45,958 nt of DNA from Anaerobutyricum stercoris (GTDB taxonomy: Bacteria > Bacillota > Clostridia > Lachnospirales > Lachnospiraceae). The translations under genes and the position numbers were made by a program. The stretch covers positions 1 to 45,958 of the forward strand of contig DXBR01000020.1 in NCBI GenBank assembly GCA_019116455.1, read 5' to 3'. The notes below the pieces were generated by a model. It was not told the origin of the DNA and searched no databases. It saw only the letters and a program-made list of their open reading frames with translations. This document shows positions 7,760 to 16,737 of this stretch, in pieces. Every line of letters starts with the position of its first letter. Position 1 is the first letter of the stretch.

Positions 7760-9124
7760 CTACTGTCCCTTTTCTTCCCCCAGAAACCGGTTAATCTCCC
7801 GGTTCCACACAATCAGCTCCATACTGATATTACCGTCGCCTCCGATAATTTCGCTGACCACCTGACTGACCCGTTCCTCAGCTTCCGGATATCCCGGAAA
7901 TCGCAGGGAAACGAGAGACTTTTCCACCACCTGACTTAAGATAGATAAGTTCAGGCTTTCCTCACTGCCGGAATCCTCAATAAGGCTCTGCAGAGTCTGC
8001 TCCGATTCGGTCACGGAACGCAGCACGGACACACCTTCCGAATAGTCAAAAATCTCCGCCTGAATGGCCGGATCGCTGGTCATGGTCTTAATAAAATCCC
8101 AAGCGTTCTCTTCGTTTGCTGTCTTCCTGTTCATGCCGATGAGCAGGCTGTCCAGAGTGGAAATGTTGTCTCCCTGGCTGCCGGCAGGCATGGGAATACA
8201 GCCCCACTGAAAACCAGAATATTTTTTCACGCTCAAAGGATACGGCTGGTATGCACGGAATTCAGAAAAAGACATAGGCTGAAAAGCCACATTTCCCAGA
8301 TCAAAGTCTCTCTCCGAGACGTTATATCCGTCTGACAGCACATCGAGTTTCTCTATGAAATTGATGGACTCCTCCACGCCGGAAGCAGTCAGCTGGCACT
8401 CGGTTCCTTCCTGGTCAAAAAGCTGCACTCCATTTGATTCAAATGCTTCTTTCCAGGTATATCCGATCTCTCCAAACTGATCCGTAAGTCCATCGCCATC
8501 GGTATCCTTTCTCACCGCCTGACAGATATTATAGAAATCCTCCCAGCTCCAGTCGTTGTCCGGCATGGCAATTCCTTCGTTATCAAGAATCGTCCGGTTG
8601 ACAAACATCAGCTTCGGCGCACATTCAAAAGGAAGGGCATACTGCTTTCCATCATAGGTACCGCAGGCCAGAGCAGAGGAATAAAACGCATCTTTGCGGA
8701 AATCCTCATCCGCTTCCATGAGCGGCGTCAGATCTTTAAGCGCCCCGGCATCCACAAAACTGCTGAAATCATCTCCCAGAACAAAAAAAACGTCCGGCGC
8801 TGTTTCCGCCATAAGCTCTTCCGCCAGCCATTCCGAATAATCCTCTTTCAGGATTCCGCTGGTGTACTCCACGGTCACCCCGGGATGTTCTTCCTCAAAA
8901 ACTTTGATGGCGTCGTCCACGATACGGTAGGCGTATCCGTTCTGCACATTCCAGTAGCTGTCCGAGAAGACGCCGATAGTCAGCGTATCTCTGCTCCCGA
9001 CGCCCAGGAAACGGTCAAAACCGCCCCACAAAACCCACACGACCAAACAGAGCAGGACGCATAAAATCCCCGGAATCAGATTTCTTCTGCCGTTTACATT
9101 TTTATTTCGTCCGTTATCCTTCAT
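7760..9124 (-). CDS. Membrane-anchored extracellular solute-binding protein (family 1)
   Basis: 454 residues. A hydrophobic segment (about 16-35) follows a basic N-terminus with no lipobox cysteine, so an uncleaved anchor is likely. The rest is a family 1 ABC-type sugar-binding protein. Recognisable features are the EEEHPGVTVEY strand, the APDVFF motif, and a calcium-loop-like DTDGDGLTDQFG. It is the last gene of the operon with a kinase, a regulator and another binding protein, 24 bases after the regulator. No permease or ATPase gene accompanies it. This suggests ligand sensing, or use of a transporter encoded elsewhere. The ligand is probably a sugar, but this is inferred. Confidence 0.85.
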   Translation of the reverse strand: MKDNGRNKNVNGRRNLIPGILCVLLCLVVWVLWGGFDRFLGVGSRDTLTIGVFSDSYWNVQNGYAYRIVDDAIKVFEEEHPGVTVEYTSGILKEDYSEWLAEELMAETAPDVFFVLGDDFSSFVDAGALKDLTPLMEADEDFRKDAFYSSALACGTYDGKQYALPFECAPKLMFVNRTILDNEGIAMPDNDWSWEDFYNICQAVRKDTDGDGLTDQFGEIGYTWKEAFESNGVQLFDQEGTECQLTASGVEESINFIEKLDVLSDGYNVSERDFDLGNVAFQPMSFSEFRAYQPYPLSVKKYSGFQWGCIPMPAGSQGDNISTLDSLLIGMNRKTANEENAWDFIKTMTSDPAIQAEIFDYSEGVSVLRSVTESEQTLQSLIEDSGSEESLNLSILSQVVEKSLVSLRFPGYPEAEERVSQVVSEIIGGDGNISMELIVWNREINRFLGEEKGQ

Positions 9125-9148
9125 ACGTTTCCCTTTCTCCCGGTTCGT

Positions 9149-9817
9149 CTATCTTTCTTCCCGGTTGACAGCCCCCGTCTGTACCGCCCAGATGGCAAGC
9201 TGGGTGCGGTCCCGCAGATCAAGCTTGCTCAAAATGGCGCTCAGACTGTTTCGCACACTTCCGTCGGAAAGGCCCAGCTTCCCGGCGATTTCCTTATTGG
9301 ACATCCCTCTGCCTACCAGGGCGATGATGTTCCACTCCGTGGGTTTGAGATCCGCCGTCTGACGCTCATCCACCTGAATGGCCAGATTGGTCTGAGCCAT
9401 TCTGGAGAAAAGCTTCAGCACCTTGGAAGCGATATCTTCGTTGATCATGGCTGTGCCATGATACACCTTCCGGATGGCTTCCGCCAGCTCCTGGGTGGAA
9501 ATTCCCTTCAGCAGATAACCGCTGGCGCCATATTTGAGCGCATTGAATACGTATTCATCGTCGTCAAAGGTTGTCAGTATGATAATCCGGATATCCGGGT
9601 AATTTTCCTTGATGATCTGGGTGCAGACCACTCCGTCCATCTCCGGCATTCGGATATCCATGAGAATCACATTCGGCTTCTCTCTGCGCACCGCCCGGAT
9701 CACTTCCGTTCCATTTTCCACGGCGGCAATAACCTCGATATCAGCCTCCATTCCCAGAATAATCTGGAGACTCTTCCTCATAAGCTCCTGGTCGTCTGCG
9801 ATCAATACTTTAATCAT
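9149..9817 (-). CDS. Response regulator, NarL/FixJ (LuxR) family
   Basis: 222 residues. The receiver domain has the phospho-acceptor Asp in ILMDIRMPEMDG and the LTTFDDDEY and GYLLKG segments. The C-terminal helix-turn-helix (about 150-215, GMSNKEIAGKLGLSDGSVRN) is LuxR type. It should be phosphorylated by the HisKA_3 kinase encoded just before it; the two reading frames overlap by 8 bases. Its target genes are not shown by the sequence; its own operon and the neighbouring fructose genes are candidates. Confidence 0.93.
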   Translation of the reverse strand: MIKVLIADDQELMRKSLQIILGMEADIEVIAAVENGTEVIRAVRREKPNVILMDIRMPEMDGVVCTQIIKENYPDIRIIILTTFDDDEYVFNALKYGASGYLLKGISTQELAEAIRKVYHGTAMINEDIASKVLKLFSRMAQTNLAIQVDERQTADLKPTEWNIIALVGRGMSNKEIAGKLGLSDGSVRNSLSAILSKLDLRDRTQLAIWAVQTGAVNREER

Positions 9818-11141
9818 TTCTTTCTCCTTCCTCCTCGCTCTCGCCCCACCGGATTGGAATGCGGGCTTCTATAGTAAATCCCCGATCTCCGCTGTAATGA
9901 AGAGATCCCTGAAGAAGATTCAGCCGTTCCTCCATGTGATGAAGGCCAAATCCTTTCTTCACATCCGCGCAGCCGACGCCGTTGTCCGCGATGCGGACGA
10001 TGAGCGTGCCGTATCTGCGGCTGATATCAATGCTTATGGCTGTAGCGTGGCCATGACGGATGGCGTTTGTGATGCTCTCCTGCACGATCCTGTAAATAAT
10101 CTCTTCCTCGTCGTTGTTAAATCCATTGAGCGATGTGTGACACTGGTAATCAATATCGATGTTCGACACATTTCGCATATCCTCCACGATATTGTAAATG
10201 GCCTTTTCCAGATCATATTTCTCCAGAGCGTCCGGCCGAAGCGCCTTCACAGAACGGCGCACATCGGTGATGCCCTGTCTCGCCACCTCGGCGATCACTT
10301 TGAGCTGCTCCTTCGCCATGTCCGGCGCCACATCCATCAAAGCAATACTTGCCTCAGTGCCTGTGATAATACCGGTAAGAGCATGCCCGAGCGTATCGTG
10401 AATCTCTCTGGCCAGACGGTTCCTCTCCCTGGTCGCCACCATCTGTTCTTTTTCCTCCGCATATTTTTCCAGCTGCAGATTGGCTTTCTGCAGCTCGCTG
10501 TTAGCTTCATTCAACTGCCGGTTCAGACTGAGGATCCTTTCCTTCTCATCAAGCTGCGCCCATAGGAGGAAAATCATGTATACGAGGAAAACAAATGTAT
10601 TGAGAGATGTGAGCGCATTCTGCAGCCCCGCCATAAGCGCGCGGGCGTCACTCTGGAAATAATCCAGATACACAGACAGCGGAATCACGTCAAAGTACAC
10701 AGACATAAACTCATAATTGATGAACAGATAAATGAAGCTTATGACCACAGCCACGGGAAATTTGAGCTTAGATTTCGGAAAGTATTTCATGGTGTCCGCC
10801 AGTATCAAAAGAATCACACCCATGTAACCGAAGCCAAGCACATAGCTCACCAGGAATCCCAGGATAATCTCCACCGAGATTTTTATGATCAGCCCTGCGG
10901 CGCTGTCACTCTGCATACTCATGACCAGCAGACAGGCGACATATAGTCCCGCCGCCATCACGATGATCTTCCAGCCCGCCCAGGTGAATCCGCGGGCCGT
11001 CATCATAAAATCCATGGAGGTTCCTGCCTGTATATGCCCGTGAATGCTTGCAGCCATGACGCCCGCCAGAAATAAAACTGCCAGCAAATTTAAATTTTTC
11101 ATGATAATAAGAACATAGTCGGACATTTGCCGTTGTGTCAT
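9810..11141 (-). CDS. Membrane sensor histidine kinase, HisKA_3 type
   Basis: 443 residues from the ATG at 11141, chosen because AAGGAGGAG lies just upstream; a longer frame from 11231 would overlap the preceding gene. About five or six membrane segments fill the first 200 residues. A coiled-coil stretch rich in Glu/Gln/Lys follows, then the HisKA_3 box AREIHDTLGHAL with the phospho-accepting His. The ATPase domain has an N box (NAIRHGHA) and G box (IADNGVG). There is almost no extracellular domain, so the ligand is probably presented by the anchored binding protein encoded upstream. It pairs with the LuxR-type regulator downstream. Confidence 0.93.
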   Translation of the reverse strand: MTQRQMSDYVLIIMKNLNLLAVLFLAGVMAASIHGHIQAGTSMDFMMTARGFTWAGWKIIVMAAGLYVACLLVMSMQSDSAAGLIIKISVEIILGFLVSYVLGFGYMGVILLILADTMKYFPKSKLKFPVAVVISFIYLFINYEFMSVYFDVIPLSVYLDYFQSDARALMAGLQNALTSLNTFVFLVYMIFLLWAQLDEKERILSLNRQLNEANSELQKANLQLEKYAEEKEQMVATRERNRLAREIHDTLGHALTGIITGTEASIALMDVAPDMAKEQLKVIAEVARQGITDVRRSVKALRPDALEKYDLEKAIYNIVEDMRNVSNIDIDYQCHTSLNGFNNDEEEIIYRIVQESITNAIRHGHATAISIDISRRYGTLIVRIADNGVGCADVKKGFGLHHMEERLNLLQGSLHYSGDRGFTIEARIPIRWGESEEEGERND

Positions 11142-11208
11142 TGTACTCTCCTCCTTATCAGGGATGGCCGGCGGCAACGCTTTTTCACCTCTGCCGGCGC
11201 GGCGGCCG

Positions 11209-12192
11209 TCACTGCCAGCGATCCATTCCAAATTCCTCCACGTTGTCCGGCGTGATAAGCTGTACCGGCGTCAGCGTCATCTTCTCGACGCTTTCTCCAC
11301 TCAGCAGCCGGTAGATGGCGTCTGCCGCCCGGCTTCCGATCTCAGACGGAAACTGAGCCGCCGTGGCGCTCATCATTCCTTCATGGATCATTGCTTTCGC
11401 ATCCGGGGAACCGTCCACGCCGTACACGTCCACCTGGTCAAGCATATCGTTCTCTTCCAAAGCCGCCACCACGCCTACAGCCGCCAGATCATTAAGACAG
11501 AATACCGTATCAAAGTCTGTCCCCTCCGCGATGGCTTCCTGCATACCGGGCATGGCGATCTCTGTCTGTCCTTCACACTCAATGGTTTTTACCACTTCGA
11601 TGCCCTCCTGACCAGACACCACGTCCAGAAAGCCCTGTACCCGGTCTCTGCCGGACTGGGCCACCTGATGGGTCATGATAACAACACGGGCCGTCTCATG
11701 CTGCTGCAGGAAATACTCTCCCACAGCGGCTCCCGCTCCGTAATTATCTGATGTTATGGTACAGTCGGCTACCTCCTGGTCCGATACTCCCGTATCCAGC
11801 ACCACGATGGAAACGCCTTTCTCTCTGGCCTTTTTCAGCACATCTCCGATTTTCTCCGAGTCCACCGGAGTGACCACCAGAACATCAATCCCCATATCGA
11901 GCATCTCTTCGATCTGCGTGATCTGCCGCTCCACGTCCAGAGCCGGGTCCCGCATGACCATACGATCTCCCTCGGCTTCAATTCTCGCGTTGATCTCCTC
12001 ACTGATGATCTTATAAAACTCGTTATTCATAGTCATGTAGCTCAATCCAATAAAATGTGCACGTTCTTTCTGGCTGACTGAATAATCTTTCCCTGATGTA
12101 TACAGGTAAAAAGCAGTTCCTGCCGCCGTGAGATTGACGGCGATCAGCAGCATCCAGAACAACCTCCGGTATCTCCTGTTCATCCTCAGCAT
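11209..12192 (-). CDS. Membrane-anchored periplasmic-binding-like sugar sensor protein
   Basis: 327 residues. One membrane helix (about 8-30) precedes a type I binding fold like ribose- or galactose-binding proteins and LacI cores. Motifs include MGIDVLVVTPVDSEKI, the GVSIVVLDTGV strand and VYGVDGSPDAKAMI. No lipobox cysteine is seen. It is the first gene of the sensory operon, 67 bases before the kinase. The arrangement recalls clostridial three-component sugar sensors in which a tethered ribose-binding-like protein (XylFII) hands its signal to a LytS kinase. By analogy this is the ligand-sensing part. The sugar is unknown. ATG at 12192 with AAGGGG upstream. Confidence 0.88.
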   Translation of the reverse strand: MLRMNRRYRRLFWMLLIAVNLTAAGTAFYLYTSGKDYSVSQKERAHFIGLSYMTMNNEFYKIISEEINARIEAEGDRMVMRDPALDVERQITQIEEMLDMGIDVLVVTPVDSEKIGDVLKKAREKGVSIVVLDTGVSDQEVADCTITSDNYGAGAAVGEYFLQQHETARVVIMTHQVAQSGRDRVQGFLDVVSGQEGIEVVKTIECEGQTEIAMPGMQEAIAEGTDFDTVFCLNDLAAVGVVAALEENDMLDQVDVYGVDGSPDAKAMIHEGMMSATAAQFPSEIGSRAADAIYRLLSGESVEKMTLTPVQLITPDNVEEFGMDRWQ

Positions 12193-12239
12193 CTTTTTCC
12201 CCTTATCTTTTCCATCATTTGCAACATCCGATTTTTTTC

Positions 12240-12268
12240 ATTATAAAATCCAACGCCCGGGCGGTCAA
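12240..12268 (-). promoter_or_regulatory. Promoter of the sensory operon with palindromic spacer
   Basis: On the minus strand TTGACC (12263-12268), a 17-base spacer and a perfect TATAAT (12240-12245) make a strong sigma-A promoter. The perfect palindrome CGCCCGGGCG (12254-12263) lies between the two boxes. It could be an operator overlapping the promoter, or chance. Confidence 0.7.
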
Positions 12269-12301
12269 TTCCCTAATGGCTGAACCACCGCTTTTTTAAC
12301 G

Positions 12302-12345
12302 AAAAAAGGGCCGCACAATCCTGATACGAACTGTGCTGCCCCTTT
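12302..12345 (-). terminator. Terminator of the fructose PTS operon
   Basis: On the minus strand a GC-rich stem (GGGCAGCACA at 12332-12341 with TGTGCGGCCC at 12308-12317, one mismatch) is followed by a run of six T. It separates fruA from the sensory operon promoter. Confidence 0.85.
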
Positions 12346-12445
12346 CGGTCCGGATTCTGTCTGATTCACAGCCCGGGCGTATTAAAGTTTTATCGGTTAA
12401 TTATGGAGAAGATATGATTAGCAGGTTTCCTGTTTAATACGGCTT

Positions 12446-14392
12446 TTATTTCGCCGCCGGTTTTCTTAAAAGTCCCAGCATGACCGCGCCGACCACGGAG
12501 CCGACCAGCAGCGCCACGATATACATCAGCGCGTTTCCTACTACCGGGAATACGAAGATTCCGCCGTGCGGCGCCATGAGCGTACATCCAAATGCCATGG
12601 ACAGCGCGCCGGCTGCCGCAGAGCCGATGACGCAGGAAGGAATCACATGAAGCGGATCGCCGGCTGCGTAAGGGATGGCTGCCTCAGAGATGAAACAGAG
12701 ACCCATGATAGCGTTGACCGGAGCTGCCTTGCGGTCGTTGTCCGTGAATTTATTTTTAAATGCCCAGGAGGCAATGGCAATGGCAATCGGAGGAACCATA
12801 CCGCCGACCATAACGGCCGCCATGATCATGTATCCGCTGTCTGTCTGTGCCGCCAGCGCCGCATTACCAAATACGTAAGCTGCTTTGTTGAACGGGCCGC
12901 CCATGTCGATGGACATCATACCTGCAACAACCAGACCCAGCACAATGGAGTTCGCTCCGCCCAGAGATCCCAGCCCATTGTACAGAAGCTGATTGAGCCA
13001 GGAGAAGAACGGATTAACCGCAAACATGATCACCGAGATTCCAAACAATCCCAGCACCGGATAAATGAGCATCGGACGGATACCGTCCATGGACGCCGGA
13101 AGCTTTTCTGTGGCTTTCTTGAGAAGAAGCACCAGGTATCCTGCCACGAAACCGGCAAACAGTGCGCCGAGGAATCCGCCGGATATCACTTCCACACTGG
13201 AATCAAAGGCCGAAGCAAATGTGATTCCCTGGTTGGCGATGTAGCCGCCCACGAAACCGGCAAGCAGTCCCGGCCGATCCGCAATACTCATGGCGATGTA
13301 TCCTGCAAGAATCGGCAGCATAAATCCAAAGGCCGCGTCGCCGGCGGTCTTAAAGAACGCCGCGATCATTGTATTCTTTCCAAAGTTTGACGGGTCAATA
13401 CTGTAATCGTCCAGCAGAAAGGCGATAGCGATAAGAATACCTCCGCCGATGACAAACGGGAGCATATGAGACACGCCGTTCATCAGATGTTTGTAAATCT
13501 GATGTCCGAGACCTTCGCCGTCTCCTTCTGCGTCTTCCGCTCCTGCGCCGCCCTGATGATGGTAAACCGGAGCTTCTCCGTTTACTACCTTTTCAATCAG
13601 TTCCTGCGACCTGTGGATACCGTCGGAAACTTTTACCTTGATGACAGGCTTTCCGTCAAAACGTGCCATCTCTACATTTTTATCCGCCGCGATGATGATA
13701 CCGTCGCAGGCGGCAATCTCTTCTTTTGTCAGTACATTTTTTGCTCCGGAAGAACCGTTGGTCTCCGCCTTCACCGGAATTCCCAGTTCTTTTCCTTTTT
13801 CTTCCAGAGCTTCCGCAGCCATGTACGTGTGGGCGATACCGGTCGGGCAGGCAGTTACCGCCAGAACCCGGTAACCGGAAGCCGGCTGTGCTGCTTCCGG
13901 CGCTTTTTCTGAACCTTCGGCCTCCTCCGGATATTTTTCTGCCTCTTTCTCATCGATAGCCTTCAAAAATGCGTCCACATTTTCTGCTGTGAGAAGTCTT
14001 TCTCTGAACGCCGCGTCCATCAGAATGGTGGACAGTCTGGATAGCGCCTCCAAATGTACGTCAGACCCCTCTGCCGGAGCCGCGATCATGAAAAACAGGT
14101 TGGACGGTTGTCCGTCCAGAGCCTCACAGTCCACGCCCTGCGGCACAGTGATGGCCGCGATACCCGGCTGTTTTACCGCACTGTTTTTGGAGTGCGGAAT
14201 ACAAATTCCGTCTGCAATGGCGGTCGGTCCCTCGGATTCCCTTTTCAAAATCCCTTTTTTAAACTCTGCCTCGTCAGCGACATTTCCCACCTTGCCGTGG
14301 AGGGAAATGAGCAGATCAAGCATCTGTTCTTTTGTGGAGACATCTGCGTTTAATACAACCGCTTCTTTTTTCAGTAAGTCAACGATCCTCAT
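12446..14392 (-). CDS. fruA: Fructose-specific PTS enzyme IIABC
   Basis: 648 residues carrying all three PTS domains. IIA has the phospho-His in GICIPHSKN (His67). IIB (about 173-270) has the phospho-Cys in TACPTGIAHTY (Cys182). A Pro/Glu/Ala-rich linker (about 150-172) joins them. IIC spans about 300-648 with around nine membrane segments. It imports fructose and phosphorylates it to fructose 1-phosphate, which the preceding fruK product converts to fructose 1,6-bisphosphate. Start ATG with AAGGAG upstream, 66 bases after fruK. The usual DeoR-type fruR is not beside this pair. Confidence 0.95.
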   Translation of the reverse strand: MRIVDLLKKEAVVLNADVSTKEQMLDLLISLHGKVGNVADEAEFKKGILKRESEGPTAIADGICIPHSKNSAVKQPGIAAITVPQGVDCEALDGQPSNLFFMIAAPAEGSDVHLEALSRLSTILMDAAFRERLLTAENVDAFLKAIDEKEAEKYPEEAEGSEKAPEAAQPASGYRVLAVTACPTGIAHTYMAAEALEEKGKELGIPVKAETNGSSGAKNVLTKEEIAACDGIIIAADKNVEMARFDGKPVIKVKVSDGIHRSQELIEKVVNGEAPVYHHQGGAGAEDAEGDGEGLGHQIYKHLMNGVSHMLPFVIGGGILIAIAFLLDDYSIDPSNFGKNTMIAAFFKTAGDAAFGFMLPILAGYIAMSIADRPGLLAGFVGGYIANQGITFASAFDSSVEVISGGFLGALFAGFVAGYLVLLLKKATEKLPASMDGIRPMLIYPVLGLFGISVIMFAVNPFFSWLNQLLYNGLGSLGGANSIVLGLVVAGMMSIDMGGPFNKAAYVFGNAALAAQTDSGYMIMAAVMVGGMVPPIAIAIASWAFKNKFTDNDRKAAPVNAIMGLCFISEAAIPYAAGDPLHVIPSCVIGSAAAGALSMAFGCTLMAPHGGIFVFPVVGNALMYIVALLVGSVVGAVMLGLLRKPAAK

Positions 14393-14458
14393 AACTATTC
14401 TCCTTCATTATCATGATTTTGTGTTTGCTATTATAGTTCTGTGTGCGCGCCGGTATTT

Positions 14459-15361
14459 CTAAAGCTGCGCCAGCATTTTCTCAAACATCTCCCGGGACGC
14501 TAATCCTTCGGAAAATGCTGTGGCGCTGCCTGCTGCCGTTCCTGTTTTCAGCGCTTCCTCGTAGTTTCCGTTTTTCAGATATCCGGCAAGAAATCCCGCT
14601 ACCATGGAATCTCCCGCTCCGACAGAATTCACCACTTTTCCCTTTGGCGTTCCCATCCGGATACTTCCGCCGTCCTCGGTGATAAGGATGGCTCCGTCGC
14701 CGGCCATGGATATCAGCACGTTCCGCGCTCCCATTTTCTGAAGCTCTCTGGCATAATGTTCGATATCTTCTCTGGTCTCACAGACGGTATGAAACATTTC
14801 TCCCAGTTCATGATTATTCGGCTTGATCAAAAATGGATGATACTTCAATACGTTCAGCAGCAGATCCTTGGTGGCATCCACTGCGATCCGGATTCCTTTT
14901 CCGGAAAGCGCCGCCAGAATCCTCTCATAAATGTCTTCCGGCAGTGTATTTGGAATACTGCCCGCCAGAACCAGCACATCTTCTTCTCTCAAAGCATTCA
15001 GTTTCTCAAAAAGAGCATCTATGGCTTCCTGCGTTATGACCGGCCCCTGACCGTTAATCTCTGTCTCGTCTCCGTGTTTGACCTTTACATTGATTCTTGA
15101 ATTTCCTTCCGGCAGATGAATAAAATCCGTGTGCATCCCCTGAGCATTCAGACCGTCCTCAATGGCCTTGCCCGTAAATCCGGCTACAAATCCAAGGGCC
15201 GTTGTCTCCATGCCAAGAGTATTTAAAATAGTGGAAACGTTGATTCCCTTTCCTCCGTAATAAATGGACTCTCTTGTGGTTCTGTTGATGTCTCCCAGTT
15301 TCAGTCCGTCCAGAAACACAACATAGTCAAGCGCCGGATTAAATGTAACTGTGTAAATCAT
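14459..15361 (-). CDS. fruK: 1-phosphofructokinase
   Basis: 300 residues of the PfkB/ribokinase sugar kinase fold. The first signature is in the GGKGINVST segment near 37-45. The second is the catalytic VVNSVGAGDSMVAGFLAGY near 250, with the base Asp in GAGDSM. It phosphorylates fructose 1-phosphate at C6 and is first in the operon with fruA. ATG with AAGGAGGG upstream. A 6-phosphofructokinase of the other family is at 29333-30325. Confidence 0.95.
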   Translation of the reverse strand: MIYTVTFNPALDYVVFLDGLKLGDINRTTRESIYYGGKGINVSTILNTLGMETTALGFVAGFTGKAIEDGLNAQGMHTDFIHLPEGNSRINVKVKHGDETEINGQGPVITQEAIDALFEKLNALREEDVLVLAGSIPNTLPEDIYERILAALSGKGIRIAVDATKDLLLNVLKYHPFLIKPNNHELGEMFHTVCETREDIEHYARELQKMGARNVLISMAGDGAILITEDGGSIRMGTPKGKVVNSVGAGDSMVAGFLAGYLKNGNYEEALKTGTAAGSATAFSEGLASREMFEKMLAQL

Positions 15362-15437
15362 ACCTGCAGCCCTCCTTTTTACTTTGCCCAGAACCTTTTT
15401 GTTTCACTCACAAAAATGTCCGTTCCTTTCGAAAAAT

Positions 15438-15448
15438 ATCATAGCAAA
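15438..15448 (-). promoter_or_regulatory. Likely extended -10 promoter of fruK-fruA
   Basis: TATGAT on the minus strand (15438-15443) is preceded by TGC, an extended -10; the -35 position (GTGCAT) is a poor match. A weak -35 would suit an activated promoter. Confidence 0.4.
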
Positions 15449-15494
15449 TCACCCATAATAATGCACATCACAAACGTCACGACTTCCAGCCGAA

Positions 15495-15530
15495 AAATGT
15501 CATATCTTTCTTATGACAAATGTCATATCT
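15495..15530. promoter_or_regulatory. Operator-like repeats between fruK and the zinc-ribbon gene
   Basis: AAATGTCATATCT occurs twice (15495-15507 and 15518-15530), and TATGACA-AA-TGTCATA (15512-15527) is an exact inverted repeat overlapping the second copy. It lies about 60-95 bases upstream of the fruK start point and also upstream of the divergent gene's promoter. It looks like a regulator binding region; the regulator is unknown. Confidence 0.5.
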
Positions 15531-15616
15531 CATGTCTCCACCATTTTATTTTACCCGGCTCCTCTCATTTTATCATCTCTTTTTTTATCTGGTAAAATTA
15601 CAAAAAAAGACGCTTC

Positions 15617-15645
15617 TTGACATCAGCGCCTTTTTTCTCTATACT
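15617..15645 (+). promoter_or_regulatory. Consensus promoter of the zinc-ribbon gene
   Basis: TTGACA (15617-15622), a 17-base spacer and TATACT (15640-15645) are close to the ideal sigma-A promoter. The ribosome site AAGGAGG lies at about 15694-15700. Confidence 0.75.
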
Positions 15646-15708
15646 TTCCATACCCCATACCGGCTTTTTCCGCCGGTTCACAGCAACACCCATAAGGAGG
15701 TTTTATTT

Positions 15709-16566
15709 ATGAAATGTCCATATTGCGGTACGTCTTACAATGCGGAGGATACTATTTGTCCGTCCTGCGGGCAGCCTCTGAGCAACGCTCATTACACGCC
15801 GGTCAATGACAACGAACCATCCGGCAGCAAACACGCCGGCAGACAAGGGAGCGCCAAAAAAAGGAAACGCAGATTCCTGATTATTCTTCTGATTCTCCTG
15901 CTTCTTACCGGCGGCTGCATCGGCGGTTACTTTCTCTATATACATGCGATAACAAGACGATGCGAAGACGCGGTACATCAGATCTTTTCCCTGGCAAAAA
16001 GCATGGATTTTTCTTCTGTGGATCCGTCCTATCTGCCGGAAGCACTGCAGGAGAATCCGAACATCCGGGATTATGTCAGGAACTATGTCAACGATTCTCT
16101 GGAAGAATACGAAGTTGACGGGATACTGGAGCGCGCCGGCATTACCATTGATACCGACGAACTCTGTAACGAGGTACTTCAGTCCGCCGCTTACGAGATT
16201 ACCGATGTGCAGACCAGCTACAATCGCTGCACTGTCTTTGTACACACAGAAAATACCGATTTTTCCACACTTCCGGAGGCCATTTCCCAGGAGATTGAAG
16301 ATAATATCTCAAGTTCTTCTTTCTGGGATAGTCTGCAGGATATATTCTCCTCGATTTTTTCCGGTCACGGACATGACGGCACCGATGAAGAGGAATCGAA
16401 CAGCGATATTCTCGCTTCTCTCTATGACGATTTTCGGGAGTCCGCTCCGACAACGGAAACCAACGGAACCATCGTTTTCGGAATTGCCGACGGGCAATGG
16501 ACCCTTCTTTCTCTGGATGAGGATCTCTTCTACAGCTATTACGGGCTGTCCGCGCTGGCGGAGTAA
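15709..16566 (+). CDS. Zinc-ribbon membrane protein of unknown function
   Basis: 285 residues from the ATG at 15709, chosen for the AAGGAGG site eight bases upstream; a longer frame from 15520 would include the promoter. An N-terminal zinc ribbon has CPYC (3-6) and CPSC (17-20). A polar linker with a basic end (KKRKRR) and one membrane helix (about 56-77) follow. The remaining 200 residues should lie outside the cell; they contain acidic helical stretches and a Ser/Asp/Glu-rich part. Clostridia carry many such zinc-ribbon single-pass proteins with no assigned role. It stands alone between its own promoter and a strong terminator. Confidence 0.8.
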   Translation: MKCPYCGTSYNAEDTICPSCGQPLSNAHYTPVNDNEPSGSKHAGRQGSAKKRKRRFLIILLILLLLTGGCIGGYFLYIHAITRRCEDAVHQIFSLAKSMDFSSVDPSYLPEALQENPNIRDYVRNYVNDSLEEYEVDGILERAGITIDTDELCNEVLQSAAYEITDVQTSYNRCTVFVHTENTDFSTLPEAISQEIEDNISSSSFWDSLQDIFSSIFSGHGHDGTDEEESNSDILASLYDDFRESAPTTETNGTIVFGIADGQWTLLSLDEDLFYSYYGLSALAE

Positions 16567-16643
16567 GACAGCGCCGGCGAAAGGCATCGGCTGCTCAGGA
16601 CGTCGGCTGCCCGATGAAAGCTTCGCCGAAAGACGCCTGAAAC

Positions 16644-16689
16644 AAAAAGACGGCAGAGTCACAAAACAAAATGACTCTGCCGTCTTTTT
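16644..16689. terminator. Strong bidirectional terminator
   Basis: Eighteen-base perfect arms (16644-16661 and 16672-16689) with a 10-base loop begin with AAAAA and end with TTTTT. It therefore works in both directions, for the zinc-ribbon gene (plus) and the Crh-like gene (minus). Confidence 0.92.
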
Positions 16690-16737
16690 CATTATATACT
16701 TTTTTGCAATGGAGATATCTCCAAACACACAGCACAT

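Noticed and set aside
12566..13390. 274-codon open frame on the plus strand
   Set aside because: Antisense to the IIC part of fruA; no ribosome site and an Arg/His-rich mirror composition.
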